Part shown: positions 1 through 11,184 of the stretch, in pieces
Layout of the letters: the number at the start of each line of letters is the position of its first letter
Numbering within the stretch: the stretch's first letter is position 1
Assembly (NCBI RefSeq): GCF_008312835.1
Contig: NZ_VSKS01000009.1
Coordinates: forward strand, 225,492-289,491
DNA: 64,000 nucleotides
Reading direction: 5' to 3'
Source of the DNA: Streptomyces marokkonensis
GTDB lineage: Bacteria; Actinomycetota; Actinomycetes; Streptomycetales; Streptomycetaceae
Made by a program: the position numbers and the translations under genes
The notes under the pieces: model-generated
Databases searched by the model: none
Told to the model about the DNA's origin: nothing
What the model saw: the letters and a program-made list of their open reading frames with translations, nothing else

Positions 1-61
1 TGCCGGGGGCGGCGCCGGCGCTGGCGGATCCGCGGCGATCGGGGCCCACCGGGGCCTGTTC

Positions 62-238
62 CGCACCCGGCGCTCGCGGGGGTGCCCGGCGTCGGTGCGG
101 ACCGGGTGGTGTTCGCGCAGCCCGGCGCTCATGGGGTGCCGGCGGGCCCACCGTGCCGGGCTCGCGGGGTGCCCCGTGCTGGTGCGGGCCGGAGGGTGTT
201 CGCGCAGCCCGGCGCCAACGGGGTGCCGTCGCGCCCAC
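62..238. repeat. 87-bp imperfect tandem repeat, about two copies
   Basis: The 19-base core gtgttcgcgcagcccggcg occurs at 109-127 and again at 196-214, giving a period of 87 bp. Flanking segments (ctcgcgg...gtgcccggc at about 73-92 and a similar stretch at about 159-176) are repeated with mismatches. It lies in the same non-coding block as the shorter tandem repeats. I infer slippage or unequal recombination in low-complexity DNA; no function is apparent. Confidence 0.6.
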
Positions 239-350
239 CCGTGCCGCCCCAGCGGCACGACTGCCCGCGGAAGCGGGGGCCCGCGGGAATGGCGGGGCCC
301 GCAGGAGCGAGGGCCCGCGGGAGCGAGGGCCCGCGCAAGCGGCGTTGGCC

Positions 351-454
351 CGCAGACGCGGCGTCGGCCGCAGACGCGGCGTCGGCCGCAGACGCGGCGT
401 CGGCCGCAGACGCGGCGTCGGCCGCAGACGCGGCGTCGGCCGCAGACGCGGCGT
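351..454. repeat. 18-bp minisatellite, 5.8 perfect copies
   Basis: The unit cgcagacgcggcgtcggc is repeated five times without a mismatch (351-440), and a sixth copy is cut after 14 bases at 454. It runs directly into the 21-bp array. Perfect identity between copies implies recent expansion or active homogenisation. The units abut with no spacers, so this is not a CRISPR array. Confidence 0.9.
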
Positions 455-459
455 GCAGA

Positions 460-522
460 CGCGGCGTTGGCCGCGTACGGCGCGGCGTTGGCCGCGTACG
501 GCGCGGCGTTGGCCGCGTACGG
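460..522. repeat. 21-bp minisatellite, three perfect copies
   Basis: Three identical 21-bp units occupy 460-480, 481-501 and 502-522; each contains gcgttggccgcgtacgg. The array abuts the 18-bp array and shares the gcggcgt core with it, so the two probably evolved from one another. The period is again a multiple of three, which keeps frames open, but no credible gene covers it. Confidence 0.9.
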
Positions 523-718
523 CGCGGAGGGGGCGGGGCGGGGGTGTGCGCCCGCAGCGGCTGGTGCGACTCGACGCCCCGCACCTCCACCGGGCAACGG
601 AATCGCGCCAGTCCGAGGACGTACACCCCCGACCCGCCCCCGACCCACCCCCCCCCACCCGTAGGCGCTACGCGCACCCCACCCCCCAGACCGCTGCGCC
701 GCAGGCCGGAGGTCCTGG

Positions 719-2977
719 CTAGTCGTCGGCCGTTGTCGTCGCCGCCGGCAGAGCCGCGGCCGGGCGCTGCCAGCCCCGGGAGCCGCGCGCGAGGAGCCAG
801 GCCGTGGTCTCGTCCGGCGGCATCGCCGCGGCGACCAGCCACCCCTGCACCGCGTCACACCGCAGGTCCCGCAACCGCTCCCAGGTCTCGTCGTCCTCGA
901 CACCCTCCGCGACGACGAGCAGCCCGAGCGAGTGAGCCAGATCCACCGTGCACCGCACGATCTCCGCGTCCTCGGTGTCGACGGCCAGCCGCGCCACGAA
1001 CGACCGGTCGATCTTCAACTCGCTCACCGGCAGCCGCCGCAGATGCACGAGCGAGGAGTACCCCGTCCCGAAGTCGTCCAGGGACATCTTCACCCCGTGC
1101 CCGGTCAGCGCGTTCAGCGTGTCGGCCGCACGCTGCGGATCCTCCAGCAGCACGTGCTCGGTGATCTCCAGTTGGAGCGCTCCCGCAGGCACCCCGTGCC
1201 GGGCCAGCCGCGCCGCGACCGACCCGGCGAACCCGGGCGTGTGCACATCGCGCGGCGAGACATTGACGGCGACCGGTACGAACAGCCCCTGGGAGCGCCA
1301 CTCGGCGACCTGCCCGAGCGCGGTCTCCAGCACGTACTCGGTGAGGTGCGGCATCAGCCCCGACGATTCCGCGATCGCGATGAACTCGTCCGGCGGCACC
1401 CTGCCCCGCTCCGGATGCACCCACCGCACCAGCGCCTCGAGCCCCGCGACCTGCCCGTCGAAGCGGACCTTGGGCTGGTAGTGCAGCTCCACCTCACGAG
1501 CGTCCAGCGCCCGGCGCAGATCACCCAGCAGCCCGAGCCGGTCAGGGGTGTTGGAGTCGCGCTTGGACTCGTACGCCTCGACTCCCGTACGGTCCCGCTT
1601 GGCCTGGTACATCGCCACGTCCGCCCGCCGCAGCAGCCCCTCCGCGTCCACCGCGTGGTCCGGGAAAACGGCGACTCCCGCACTCGCCTCCAGGACGAGG
1701 GTGAGCCCGTCGAGGTCGAGCGGGGAGCTGAGGGCGGCGACGAGGCCGCGGGCGACCCGGGTCGCGGATGTCGTGGAGTCGGCGACGGGCAGTAAGACGG
1801 CGAACTCGTCGCCGCCCAGCCGCGCGGCCTCCGCCCCGCGCGGCAGTGCGGCTCTCAGCCGGTCGGCGATCTGCAGCAGCAGCCGGTCACCGGCGAGATG
1901 ACCGAGCGTGTCGTTGACGGACCGGAACCGGTCCAGGTCGATCAGCATGAGGGCGGCGCGGGCACCGATCCGTTCCGCGTCGTCCAGCGCGGTCCAGATC
2001 CGCTCCAGCAGCCACTGCCGGTTGGGCAGCCCGGTGAGCGGGTCGCGCAACTGCTCCTCGGCCCGCGCGCGGGCTATCCACAAGGTGGAGTCGAGGGCGA
2101 TCAGCGGAATGGAGAAGAGCGGCAGCAGCACGGGCTTGGCGACGGCGACCACACACACCAGAGGCGCTATGCCGAGCAGGGCGACGGCCACGAGCCCCTG
2201 CCGGACCAGGGCGGTACGGGCCACGGTGGGCAGCCCCGCGCGCGGGGTGTGCAGGTACCACAGCAGACCGCGGGTGACCGCGAGATAGGCGGCGGCGACC
2301 AGCACCACCTCCGGTGCGGTGTACAGCGTCCAGGTGTCCGGGGTCGACGGCGACTCGACGGACGGCACGCGGCCGAACACGGCCAGCACCAACGCCCCGG
2401 CGCCGATGCCGAGCAGGTCCACCGCGCCGTGCAGCACGCCCTGCCGCCAGCGGCCCCGCCGGGCGACGCCGACCAGGACGACGACGGTGAGGCTGACCAT
2501 GCCGGCCGCGATCCAGCCGTACAGCAGCAGCACGGCCAGCGTGAGAGCGGCACCGGAGCCCGTGCCGCCCCACCACCGGGAACGCCCCAGCATCACCAGG
2601 TGCCCGACGATGATTCCGGTCAGCACCGCCAGCGACCAGCCGACGGTCCCGGACGGGAAGAGCGCGTGCCCTCCGGTGAACGCCCGCAGGACGCCGGCAC
2701 CCAGCACGAACCCGGCCGCCGCGACGACCGCCGTGGGCAACGGGGGCCAGGACGGGTGCCGTTCCGTGTCCGCCTCGGACAGCGGGTCGGACATCCGGGG
2801 GCCGTGCCCGGCGGCCGGCTGTCCGGCGCCGCGCGCGCCCGCGGTGCCCGCTCCGGTGCGCCCCCGCGCGCCCGGCTGCCCCGCGGGCCGCCCGTCCGCA
2901 CGGCCGCGCCGCCAGGCGACCGCCACGCGGCGCAGGCGCAGCCGTGAGCCCGGGGCGGCGCTCTCGGTCGGTTCCAT
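719..2977 (-). CDS. rmdB: Membrane-bound GGDEF-EAL c-di-GMP enzyme, RmdB-like
   Basis: Predicted c-di-GMP turnover enzyme of 752 aa. The N-terminal half carries many hydrophobic segments, a MASE-like membrane sensor. It is followed by a GGDEF domain with intact LGGDEF and by a C-terminal EAL domain with GLEALVRW, EITEH, LDDFGTGYSSL and AEGVEDDE, the residues expected of an active phosphodiesterase. No RxxD inhibitory site precedes GGDEF: the residues there read RGAE. I chose the ATG at 2977 because GAGAGGG precedes it; an in-frame ATG at 2794 lacks a ribosome site. Architecture and position match S. coelicolor RmdB (SCO5495, from memory), a phosphodiesterase affecting development. The symbol rests on that synteny. 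Confidence 0.85.
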   Translation of the reverse strand: MEPTESAAPGSRLRLRRVAVAWRRGRADGRPAGQPGARGRTGAGTAGARGAGQPAAGHGPRMSDPLSEADTERHPSWPPLPTAVVAAAGFVLGAGVLRAFTGGHALFPSGTVGWSLAVLTGIIVGHLVMLGRSRWWGGTGSGAALTLAVLLLYGWIAAGMVSLTVVVLVGVARRGRWRQGVLHGAVDLLGIGAGALVLAVFGRVPSVESPSTPDTWTLYTAPEVVLVAAAYLAVTRGLLWYLHTPRAGLPTVARTALVRQGLVAVALLGIAPLVCVVAVAKPVLLPLFSIPLIALDSTLWIARARAEEQLRDPLTGLPNRQWLLERIWTALDDAERIGARAALMLIDLDRFRSVNDTLGHLAGDRLLLQIADRLRAALPRGAEAARLGGDEFAVLLPVADSTTSATRVARGLVAALSSPLDLDGLTLVLEASAGVAVFPDHAVDAEGLLRRADVAMYQAKRDRTGVEAYESKRDSNTPDRLGLLGDLRRALDAREVELHYQPKVRFDGQVAGLEALVRWVHPERGRVPPDEFIAIAESSGLMPHLTEYVLETALGQVAEWRSQGLFVPVAVNVSPRDVHTPGFAGSVAARLARHGVPAGALQLEITEHVLLEDPQRAADTLNALTGHGVKMSLDDFGTGYSSLVHLRRLPVSELKIDRSFVARLAVDTEDAEIVRCTVDLAHSLGLLVVAEGVEDDETWERLRDLRCDAVQGWLVAAAMPPDETTAWLLARGSRGWQRPAAALPAATTTADD

Positions 2978-3236
2978 TCCCGTCCCTCTCACAACCGGCG
3001 GTGCCCACGCCACGCGGCCCGATGCCCGACAACTCCCAGCGGCTCCGCGGTGGAAAGCCTTGCCCCGGCCCCTGCACGAGTACGGGGTTGCCCCGACCGC
3101 AACTGGGCACGGCAGGCGCACATCTCAACAGTAGGCCGCAGAGGGCTTCCACGGGCACCGGTCGCCGACGGTTGCCCGAATGCGCCCCAGCCACCCGTAT
3201 GCATCTGGTATGCGCCGATCAGGTGGGCTTCAACCG
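2978..3236. promoter_or_regulatory. rmdB upstream region with GTATGC direct repeat
   Basis: This 259-bp non-coding stretch separates rmdB from the end of ligA, both on the minus strand, so it must hold the ligA terminator and the rmdB promoter. GTATGC occurs twice at 3197-3202 and 3208-3213, 11 bp apart, which is one helical turn and therefore the same DNA face. This spacing is typical of winged-helix regulator half-sites, but no specific regulator can be named and the motif is short. Confidence 0.3.
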
Positions 3237-6454
<3,218 letters not shown>

Positions 6455-6460
6455 GCGAGA

Positions 6461-6466
6461 AGCGTA
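6461..6466 (-). promoter_or_regulatory. Putative -10 box for a leaderless MetE-like mRNA
   Basis: TACGCT on the minus strand fits the actinobacterial TAnnnT -10 consensus and ends 6 nt before the GTG at 6454, so transcription would start at or next to the start codon. No purine-rich ribosome site is present. I do not see a good -35 element. Confidence 0.4.
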
Positions 6467-6486
6467 CGGTCGGCTGCGCACCAGGG

Positions 6487-6583
6487 GGTTTTCGCCCCCG
6501 CCGCCCCTTCCCGTCCCGTCCCCGGGGGCTCTGCCCCCGGCCCCCCGCTCCTCGAACGCCGGAAGGGCTGAAGGGTGCCGGAC
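6487..6583. repeat. Dispersed GC-rich repeat with terminator hairpin, copy 1
   Basis: This intergenic segment is closely similar to 19396-19495: both have a TTTTCGCCCCCGCC-like start, a run of CCCTTCCCGT, then a strong hairpin and a cggcctgaa/gggctgaa-like tail. The hairpin is ccgggggc at 6522-6529, loop tct, and gcccccgg at 6533-6540, without a U-tract. I recall such elements as common between streptomycete genes. It lies downstream of the SDR gene, where it can act as that gene's terminator. Confidence 0.75.
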
Positions 6584-6593
6584 GGGCTGCTCA

Positions 6594-7283
6594 TCACCGC
6601 CCCGGTCGGACCGTGAGGTCGTTGATCTCCGCGTCCCTCGGCAGGTCCAGGGCCGTCAGGATCGTCGTGGCGACCGATTCGGGGTCGATCCACTTGCCGG
6701 GGTCGTACTCCTTGCCCTCCTGCTGGTGGACCTTGGCCTGCATCGGGCTGGCCGTGCGGCCGGGGTAGACCGAGGTCACCCTGACGCCGCCCGCGTGCTC
6801 CTCGTGGCGCAGGGAGTCGGCGAGGGCCTTCAGGCCGTGCTTGGAGGCCGCGTAGGCGGACCAGTCGGCGTGGGCGCTGAGGCCGGCGCCGGAGTTGACG
6901 AAGATCACGTGGCCGCGGCTCGCCCGGAGCTGGGGCAGGAAGTGGCGGGTCAGCTCGGCGGGGGCGACGAGGTTGACGTTGAGCTGGTGCCGCCAGGTCT
7001 TCGGGGTCAGCTCACCGACGGGACCGAGGTCGACGACGCCGGCGATGTGGAGGAGGGAGTCCACCCGGTCCGGGAGGGACTGGTGGGAGAAGGCCCAGCT
7101 GAGCCTGTCGGGGTCGGCGAGGTCGCCGACGAGGGTGCGGGCACCGGGGAACTCGGCCGCCAGTTCCTTCGCCCGGCCCGCGTCGCGCGCGTGCAGCACG
7201 AGTTCGTCCCCGCGCGCGTGCAGGCGGCGGGCGACGGCCGCGCCGATGCCGGAGCCCGCTCCGGTGATCACATGTGTAGCCAT
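6594..7283 (-). CDS. Short-chain dehydrogenase/reductase (SDR)
   Basis: Classical SDR of 229 aa with a Rossmann nucleotide site near the N-terminus (TGAGSGIG), an NVNL-type structural motif and a catalytic YAASKHG (Tyr-x3-Lys) preceded by the Ser of VNSGAGL. It is likely NADP(H)-dependent (His-Ala-Arg after beta-2 favours phosphate binding); the substrate is unknown. Two ATGs, at 7292 and 7283, are possible; the later one starts directly at MATHVITGAG. It is the last gene of a minus-strand run with the LOG-family and methyltransferase genes, 27 bp after the former. Confidence 0.88.
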   Translation of the reverse strand: MATHVITGAGSGIGAAVARRLHARGDELVLHARDAGRAKELAAEFPGARTLVGDLADPDRLSWAFSHQSLPDRVDSLLHIAGVVDLGPVGELTPKTWRHQLNVNLVAPAELTRHFLPQLRASRGHVIFVNSGAGLSAHADWSAYAASKHGLKALADSLRHEEHAGGVRVTSVYPGRTASPMQAKVHQQEGKEYDPGKWIDPESVATTILTALDLPRDAEINDLTVRPGR

Positions 7284-7310
7284 GCCCGCCATGCTCGCAT
7301 CACCGGGCGG

Positions 7311-7850
7311 TCACTCCACGCCCAGGCTCTCCTCCAGGTACGCCAGCGCGCCCACCGGCTCCTCGGCGAAGAACACCAGGTCGGTGAGCGGCCGGGGCAG
7401 GAAGCCCTCGTCCTCCATGCGGCGGAACTGCTGCTCGAGCCCGTCGTAGAACCCCGCGGTGTTGAGCAGCACCACCGGCTTCTCGGTGTGCCCGTGCTTC
7501 TTCAGCTCGAGGATCTCCGTCGCCTCGTCGAGGGTGCCGGTTCCGCCGACCATGACGACGACGGCGTCCGCCTTCTCCAGCAGCAGTCGCTTGCGCTCGG
7601 CCAGGTCCCCGGCGACCACCATCTCGTCGACGCCGGCGCGCGCCTTCGCCGCGAGGAACTCCACCGAGACACCGAGGAGCCGGCCGCCGGCCTCCTCCAC
7701 ACCGTCGGCGACGACCTTCATCAGGCCGACGTCCGAACCGCCCCACACCAGGGTGTGCCCGCCCTTGCCGAGCAGCCGCGCGAACTCCCGCGCGGGGCCC
7801 GTGTAGCGGTCGTCGAGGTCGGCGGCGGAGAGGAAGACGCAGATGTTCAC
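7311..7850 (-). CDS. LOG family protein (TIGR00730-like nucleotide phosphoribohydrolase)
   Basis: A 179-aa protein of the LOG/'lysine decarboxylase-like' family. Characterised members remove ribose phosphate from cytokinin nucleotides or other AMP-like substrates. GGSDVGLM and GGTGTLDEATE correspond to the family's nucleotide-binding GGxxxGLM and PGGxGTxxE motifs; the usual Pro before GG is Val here. The GTG start overlaps the TGA stop of the methyltransferase by four bases (GTGA, 7847-7850), implying translational coupling. The in-frame region upstream of 7850 belongs to other genes and is not part of this protein. Confidence 0.85.
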   Translation of the reverse strand: MNICVFLSAADLDDRYTGPAREFARLLGKGGHTLVWGGSDVGLMKVVADGVEEAGGRLLGVSVEFLAAKARAGVDEMVVAGDLAERKRLLLEKADAVVVMVGGTGTLDEATEILELKKHGHTEKPVVLLNTAGFYDGLEQQFRRMEDEGFLPRPLTDLVFFAEEPVGALAYLEESLGVE

Positions 7851-8650
7851 GGACCCACGGTACGGGCCCGGTCGGGCATCGCCGTCAGCCGGATCTTCGA
7901 CTGCCGGTGCGGCAGTTCCTCCCAGTCGTCCATGAACCGGGCCGACAGACCGTACCCGGCGGCCAGTTCCACCAGTGTCTCCGTCCGGTAGTAGAAGTCC
8001 TCGCGCAGCACCTGGTGCTCCTCGCCCTCCGTGCGGTCGAAGGTGAAGTCGAAGAAGCCACCGGGTGCCAGCACCCTCCCGACGTGCGCGAAGCACTCCT
8101 CGATGACGTGCCGGGGCGAGTGCGAGAAGACGCTGTGCGCGTGGACGACGTCGAAGTGGCCGTCGGGCAGGAAGGCGAGGGTGAGGTCGTCGGCGAGGGT
8201 CAGGTGGGGCAGCTTGGCCTGGAGTCCCTCGCGCACGAGGGTGTCCTGCGCGGCGAGCAGGATGTGCGGCGAGATGTCGATGCCGTAGTAGTGGCCCGGT
8301 TGAAGGTGGTCGATGAACAGGCGCCCGGCGCGGAGGTTGCCGCAGCCGATCTCCAGCATGCGGTGGTGCGGCCGGAGGCCGTGCCGCACCAGGTAGTCGA
8401 ACTGCATCCGGCCGATGCGCGCCCACTGCTCGCGCGAGGGGTTGTGGCCCACGGCGGCCTCGGCACTGCGGGCGGCGTCGGAGGCCATCACCGCGCGGTA
8501 GTACGCGATGTGGTCGCGGTGCCGCAGCCGCAGCCAGGCGTCGCGCAGGGCGCGCCGCGCGTGGGCGGGGACGCGGCGCGGATGGCCCAGGGCATAGCGG
8601 GCGCGGTGGGCGAGTGTCCCCCGGTTCCTGCGGGTGTCCTTGGCTCCCAT
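7847..8650 (-). CDS. SAM-dependent methyltransferase
   Basis: A 267-aa class I methyltransferase. The glycine-rich SAM loop is MLEIGCGNLRAG, an acidic residue closes beta-2 (YGIDISPH), and VLAPGGFFDFTF follows as the later core strand. The N-terminal 60 residues are very Arg-rich and precede the fold, which may help binding of an anionic substrate; the substrate itself is not evident. GAGGAGG stands before the ATG at 8650. First gene of a three-gene set coupled to the LOG gene. The divergent DUF427 gene shares its upstream region, which contains a 16-bp palindrome. Confidence 0.85.
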   Translation of the reverse strand: MGAKDTRRNRGTLAHRARYALGHPRRVPAHARRALRDAWLRLRHRDHIAYYRAVMASDAARSAEAAVGHNPSREQWARIGRMQFDYLVRHGLRPHHRMLEIGCGNLRAGRLFIDHLQPGHYYGIDISPHILLAAQDTLVREGLQAKLPHLTLADDLTLAFLPDGHFDVVHAHSVFSHSPRHVIEECFAHVGRVLAPGGFFDFTFDRTEGEEHQVLREDFYYRTETLVELAAGYGLSARFMDDWEELPHRQSKIRLTAMPDRARTVGP

Positions 8651-8675
8651 GGCGCCTCCTCGGGAAGAACTCCGC

Positions 8676-8691
8676 TACAGCGTGCGCTGTA
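8676..8691. promoter_or_regulatory. Perfect 16-bp palindrome in divergent promoter region
   Basis: TACAGCG-TG-CGCTGTA is a perfect inverted repeat (7-bp arms, 2-bp spacer) in the 73 bp between the methyltransferase start (8650) and the DUF427 start (8724). Its place 25 bp from one start and 32 bp from the other suits an operator controlling both genes; TetR- and GntR-type sites have this form. No regulator gene is adjacent. Confidence 0.45.
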
Positions 8692-8723
8692 ACCGGCGAG
8701 TCGGCTACCCGGAAGGAGCGATC

Positions 8724-9047
8724 GTGACCAAAGGCCACCGCATCACCGTGGAACCCAGTGACCGGCATGTCCGCGTGGTGCACGGCGGGCAGGTGCTCGC
8801 GGAGAGCGACCGGGCGCTGGTGCTGCGCGAGACGGGCTGTCCCGCGCGCTACTACATCCCGCCCGAGGACGTACGGCTCGATCTGCTGACGCCCTCGGAC
8901 ACGCACACGCACTGCCCGTTCAAGGGCGACGCCTCGTACTGGTCGCTGCCGGACGCCGCGGATCTGGTCTGGGCGTACCCGGAGCCGAAGGCGGACGTCG
9001 CGGAGATCAAGGACCATCTCTGCTTCTACGACGTGGAAGCCGGCTGA
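8724..9047 (+). CDS. DUF427 domain protein
   Basis: A 107-aa protein that is essentially a single DUF427 domain, a small beta-rich fold common in actinobacteria and fungi with no firmly known reaction. Typical features are the HVRVVHGGQVLAES start, RYYIPPEDV, and a conserved CPFKGDASYW loop. The GTG at 8724 is chosen because GGAAGGAG lies 6 nt upstream; a longer reading from 8634 would overlap the divergent methyltransferase gene. Confidence 0.85.
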   Translation: MTKGHRITVEPSDRHVRVVHGGQVLAESDRALVLRETGCPARYYIPPEDVRLDLLTPSDTHTHCPFKGDASYWSLPDAADLVWAYPEPKADVAEIKDHLCFYDVEAG

Positions 9048-9127
9048 TCGCGTAGACGGGTTGTGATCGGCGGACGCGCCGCCCGCCTCCCCGACGAAGT
9101 TCGCGCCGTGCGGCAGTCTGGTGAGAC

Positions 9128-9907
9128 ATGGACAAGAACATCACTTCGCGCGACGGCACCCCCCTGGCGTACGAGAGCGCCGGGCGGGGTTCCACGATCG
9201 TCCTCGTCAGCGGCGCGATGTCGACGGGTGCCACGGTGGCGCCGCTGGCGGCTCCCCTGTCGGAGCGTTTCCGGGTGGTCGTGTACGACCGCCGGGGCCG
9301 GGGTGCGAGCGGTGACACCCCTCCGTACGCGGTGGAGCGCGAGGTCGAGGACCTGGCCGCGCTGATCGAGTCGGTGGGCGGTGAGGCGGCGCTGTACGGC
9401 GTCTCCTCGGGCGGTGCGCTGGCGCTGCGGGCGGCGGCGAGCGGGCTGCCGGTGCGCCGGGTCGCCGTGTACGAGACGCCGTACGCGATGTCCGGGGAAC
9501 ACCTCGAGGAGCGCGCGCGGTACACCGAGCGGCTGTCGGCGGCGCTCGCCGAGGGGCGGCGCGGGGACGCTGTGGAGCTCTTCCTACGGCTGACCGGGCT
9601 GGGCGAGGCGGTCATCCAGGGCGCGCGGCAGTCCTCGATGTGGGCCGGGATGGAGTCGATGGCGCCGAGCCTCGCCCACGACGACGCCGTGATGGGTGAC
9701 GGAAGCGTGCCGCGCGAGCTGCTGGCGTCGATCGGCGTGCCGGTGCTGTCGATCGCGGGGGACGCGAGCCCGGCGTGGATGCGTGAGGCCGCTCGGGCGA
9801 TCGCCGAGTCGGTCCCCCGGGGCACGTACCGCACCCTGGGGGGCCAGACCCATATGGTCGAACCGGACGTCCTGGCTCCGGTGCTGGCGGACTTCTTCAA
9901 GGGGTGA
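9128..9907 (+). CDS. Alpha/beta hydrolase
   Basis: A 259-aa alpha/beta-hydrolase fold protein. VVVYDRRGRGASG is the strand-oxyanion region, GVSSGG the nucleophile elbow with catalytic Ser, and QTHMVEPDVLAPVL supplies the expected C-terminal His; the acid is likely the Asp in SIAGDASPA. The substrate is not inferable. It ends only 8 bp before the stop of the convergent globin-reductase gene, and its last codons lie in a 19-bp tandem duplication. Confidence 0.88.
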   Translation: MDKNITSRDGTPLAYESAGRGSTIVLVSGAMSTGATVAPLAAPLSERFRVVVYDRRGRGASGDTPPYAVEREVEDLAALIESVGGEAALYGVSSGGALALRAAASGLPVRRVAVYETPYAMSGEHLEERARYTERLSAALAEGRRGDAVELFLRLTGLGEAVIQGARQSSMWAGMESMAPSLAHDDAVMGDGSVPRELLASIGVPVLSIAGDASPAWMREAARAIAESVPRGTYRTLGGQTHMVEPDVLAPVLADFFKG

Positions 9908-9931
9908 GGCCGACTTCAAGGGGTGAGGCCG
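9895..9931. repeat. 19-bp tandem duplication holding two convergent stop codons
   Basis: cttcaaggggtgaggccg is present at 9895-9912 and again at 9914-9931, a period of 19 bp. The first copy contains the TGA of the plus-strand hydrolase (9905-9907); the second contains the TGA of the minus-strand globin-reductase gene (tca at 9916-9918). Both genes therefore end inside one small duplication. Confidence 0.85.
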
Positions 9932-11184
9932 GCCAGGGGCCCGCCGGGGACCGGGTCGTGCCGGACGCGGCCGGCGGGCAGCCCGAGTGCGGCGAGGTGC
10001 CGGGTCACGGCGGTGACCATGGCGGGCGGGCCGCTGACGTACGCGACGTGCCCGGTGAAGTCGCCGTGCCGGGCGACCGCCGCGCCGACGGAACCGTGCT
10101 CGGACCGGCCGGAGCCGTCCTCGGTCACCCTGACCACCCGCAGCCAGGGGCAGCGGTTCTCCAGTCGGGCGAGCGTCGGCTCGTCGTACAGGTCGTCGGC
10201 GGTGCGGGCGCCGAGGAACAGGTGCGCCGAGCGGCCCGGGACGCGGCGCGCGGCCAAGTCCTCGAGCAACGCCCTGGCGGTGGCCCAGCCGGTGCCGCCG
10301 GCCACGATCAGCGTGTCCCGCGCGGGGTCGTCGTCCAGGATCGTGGTGCCCTGGGCCGGGCCCAGCAGCAGGGTGTCGCCGACGCCGGTGCCGGTCACCA
10401 GGGCGTCGCTCACACCGCCGGAGCCGGTGCGCCGGATGTGGAACTCCAGTTCGCCGTCGGTCCCGGGCAGGCCGGCCGGGGTGTACGGGCGCCAGGTGTG
10501 GCGGAGCAGCGGGCTCTGCAGTCTCGCGTACTGGCCGGGCAGACAGGGGTACGGCTCGGACGGGCGGAGGCGGAGAACGGCGAGGTCGGGGCGGCGGCGC
10601 TGGTGGTCCGTCACCGTGCCGCTCCAGTAGGGCGGTTCGCCGAGCGAGTCGTTCGCGCCGCGCACCATGGCCGCGGCGGCGAACCGCACCATGCGCAGCC
10701 ACGCGCCCGTGACATCGCCACCGAGCCGTCCTCGGGCCTGCCGCTGGAGCGCTTCCAGGAGCGCCTCCTCGAACACCTCGTAGTGCACCGGGAGCACGCC
10801 GAGTCTGCGGTGGTCGCGGCCGAGGCGGGTGAAGAAGGCGGTCACCTCGTCGGGGCGGTTCAGGTTCTCGATCAGGTACCGGAAGGCCCGTCCCAGATGT
10901 GCCTGCTGGAACTCCATCGAGGCGGGGAACAGCTTCCGCAGGTACGGGTGCCGCTCGAACATGACGTCGTAGAGGTGCTCGATGAGCGCGCTGAAGGGCG
11001 TGACCTGCGCGACGTTGCGTACGATCACCTCCGCGTCCGCGGGCCCGGCGGGGACGGCCCGGAGGCCAGCCGCCGTGGTGACCGGGGAGGCGTGTGACGC
11101 CGCGTGCACGGCGGGGGCGCGCAGCCGGTCACGCAGGCGCATGGCCTCCTGGCGGGCGAGCAGGCTGTGGTAGTCGGTGGTCAC
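9916..11184 (-). CDS. Globin-FAD/NAD(P) reductase fusion (flavohaemoprotein-like)
   Basis: A 422-aa two-part protein: an N-terminal globin domain (from about residue 45, with LYDVMFERHPYLRKLFP and the probable proximal His in RDHRRLG) followed by a ferredoxin-NADP reductase-type module with the FAD motif RPYTP and the NAD(P) motifs IVAGGTGWA and SGPPAMV. Proteins of this plan act as nitric-oxide dioxygenases or oxygen-reactive reductases. About 50 residues precede the globin, longer than in classic Hmp. The GTG at 11184 starts a protein of plausible length, but its ribosome site is weak. Confidence 0.85.
   Translation of the reverse strand: MTTDYHSLLARQEAMRLRDRLRAPAVHAASHASPVTTAAGLRAVPAGPADAEVIVRNVAQVTPFSALIEHLYDVMFERHPYLRKLFPASMEFQQAHLGRAFRYLIENLNRPDEVTAFFTRLGRDHRRLGVLPVHYEVFEEALLEALQRQARGRLGGDVTGAWLRMVRFAAAAMVRGANDSLGEPPYWSGTVTDHQRRRPDLAVLRLRPSEPYPCLPGQYARLQSPLLRHTWRPYTPAGLPGTDGELEFHIRRTGSGGVSDALVTGTGVGDTLLLGPAQGTTILDDDPARDTLIVAGGTGWATARALLEDLAARRVPGRSAHLFLGARTADDLYDEPTLARLENRCPWLRVVRVTEDGSGRSEHGSVGAAVARHGDFTGHVAYVSGPPAMVTAVTRHLAALGLPAGRVRHDPVPGGPLAGLTP

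Larger units (their letters stand above)
1..718. other. Non-coding GC-rich region downstream of rmdB
   Basis: No convincing gene lies here. Several frames stay open only because the tandem repeats (separate entries) have periods divisible by three and the sequence is very GC-rich. None has a ribosome-binding site or a recognisable protein family; the conceptual products are monotonous Ala/Arg/Pro-rich strings. The part after 540 is C-rich and leads into the rmdB stop codon at 719-721, so the rmdB transcript must end somewhere here, but I see no clean hairpin terminator. Confidence 0.6.

Noticed and set aside
351-522. CRISPR array
   Set aside because: Units are contiguous tandem copies with no unique spacers, and no cas genes are nearby.
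82-1164. Plus-strand frames through the minisatellites as a repeat protein
   Set aside because: Frames stay open only because the repeat periods are multiples of three. They run antisense into rmdB and lack ribosome sites.
7851-9017. Long N-terminal extension of the LOG-family protein
   Set aside because: The extra region is antisense to DUF427 and out of frame with the methyltransferase; the GTG at 7850 overlaps the methyltransferase stop, a normal coupling.
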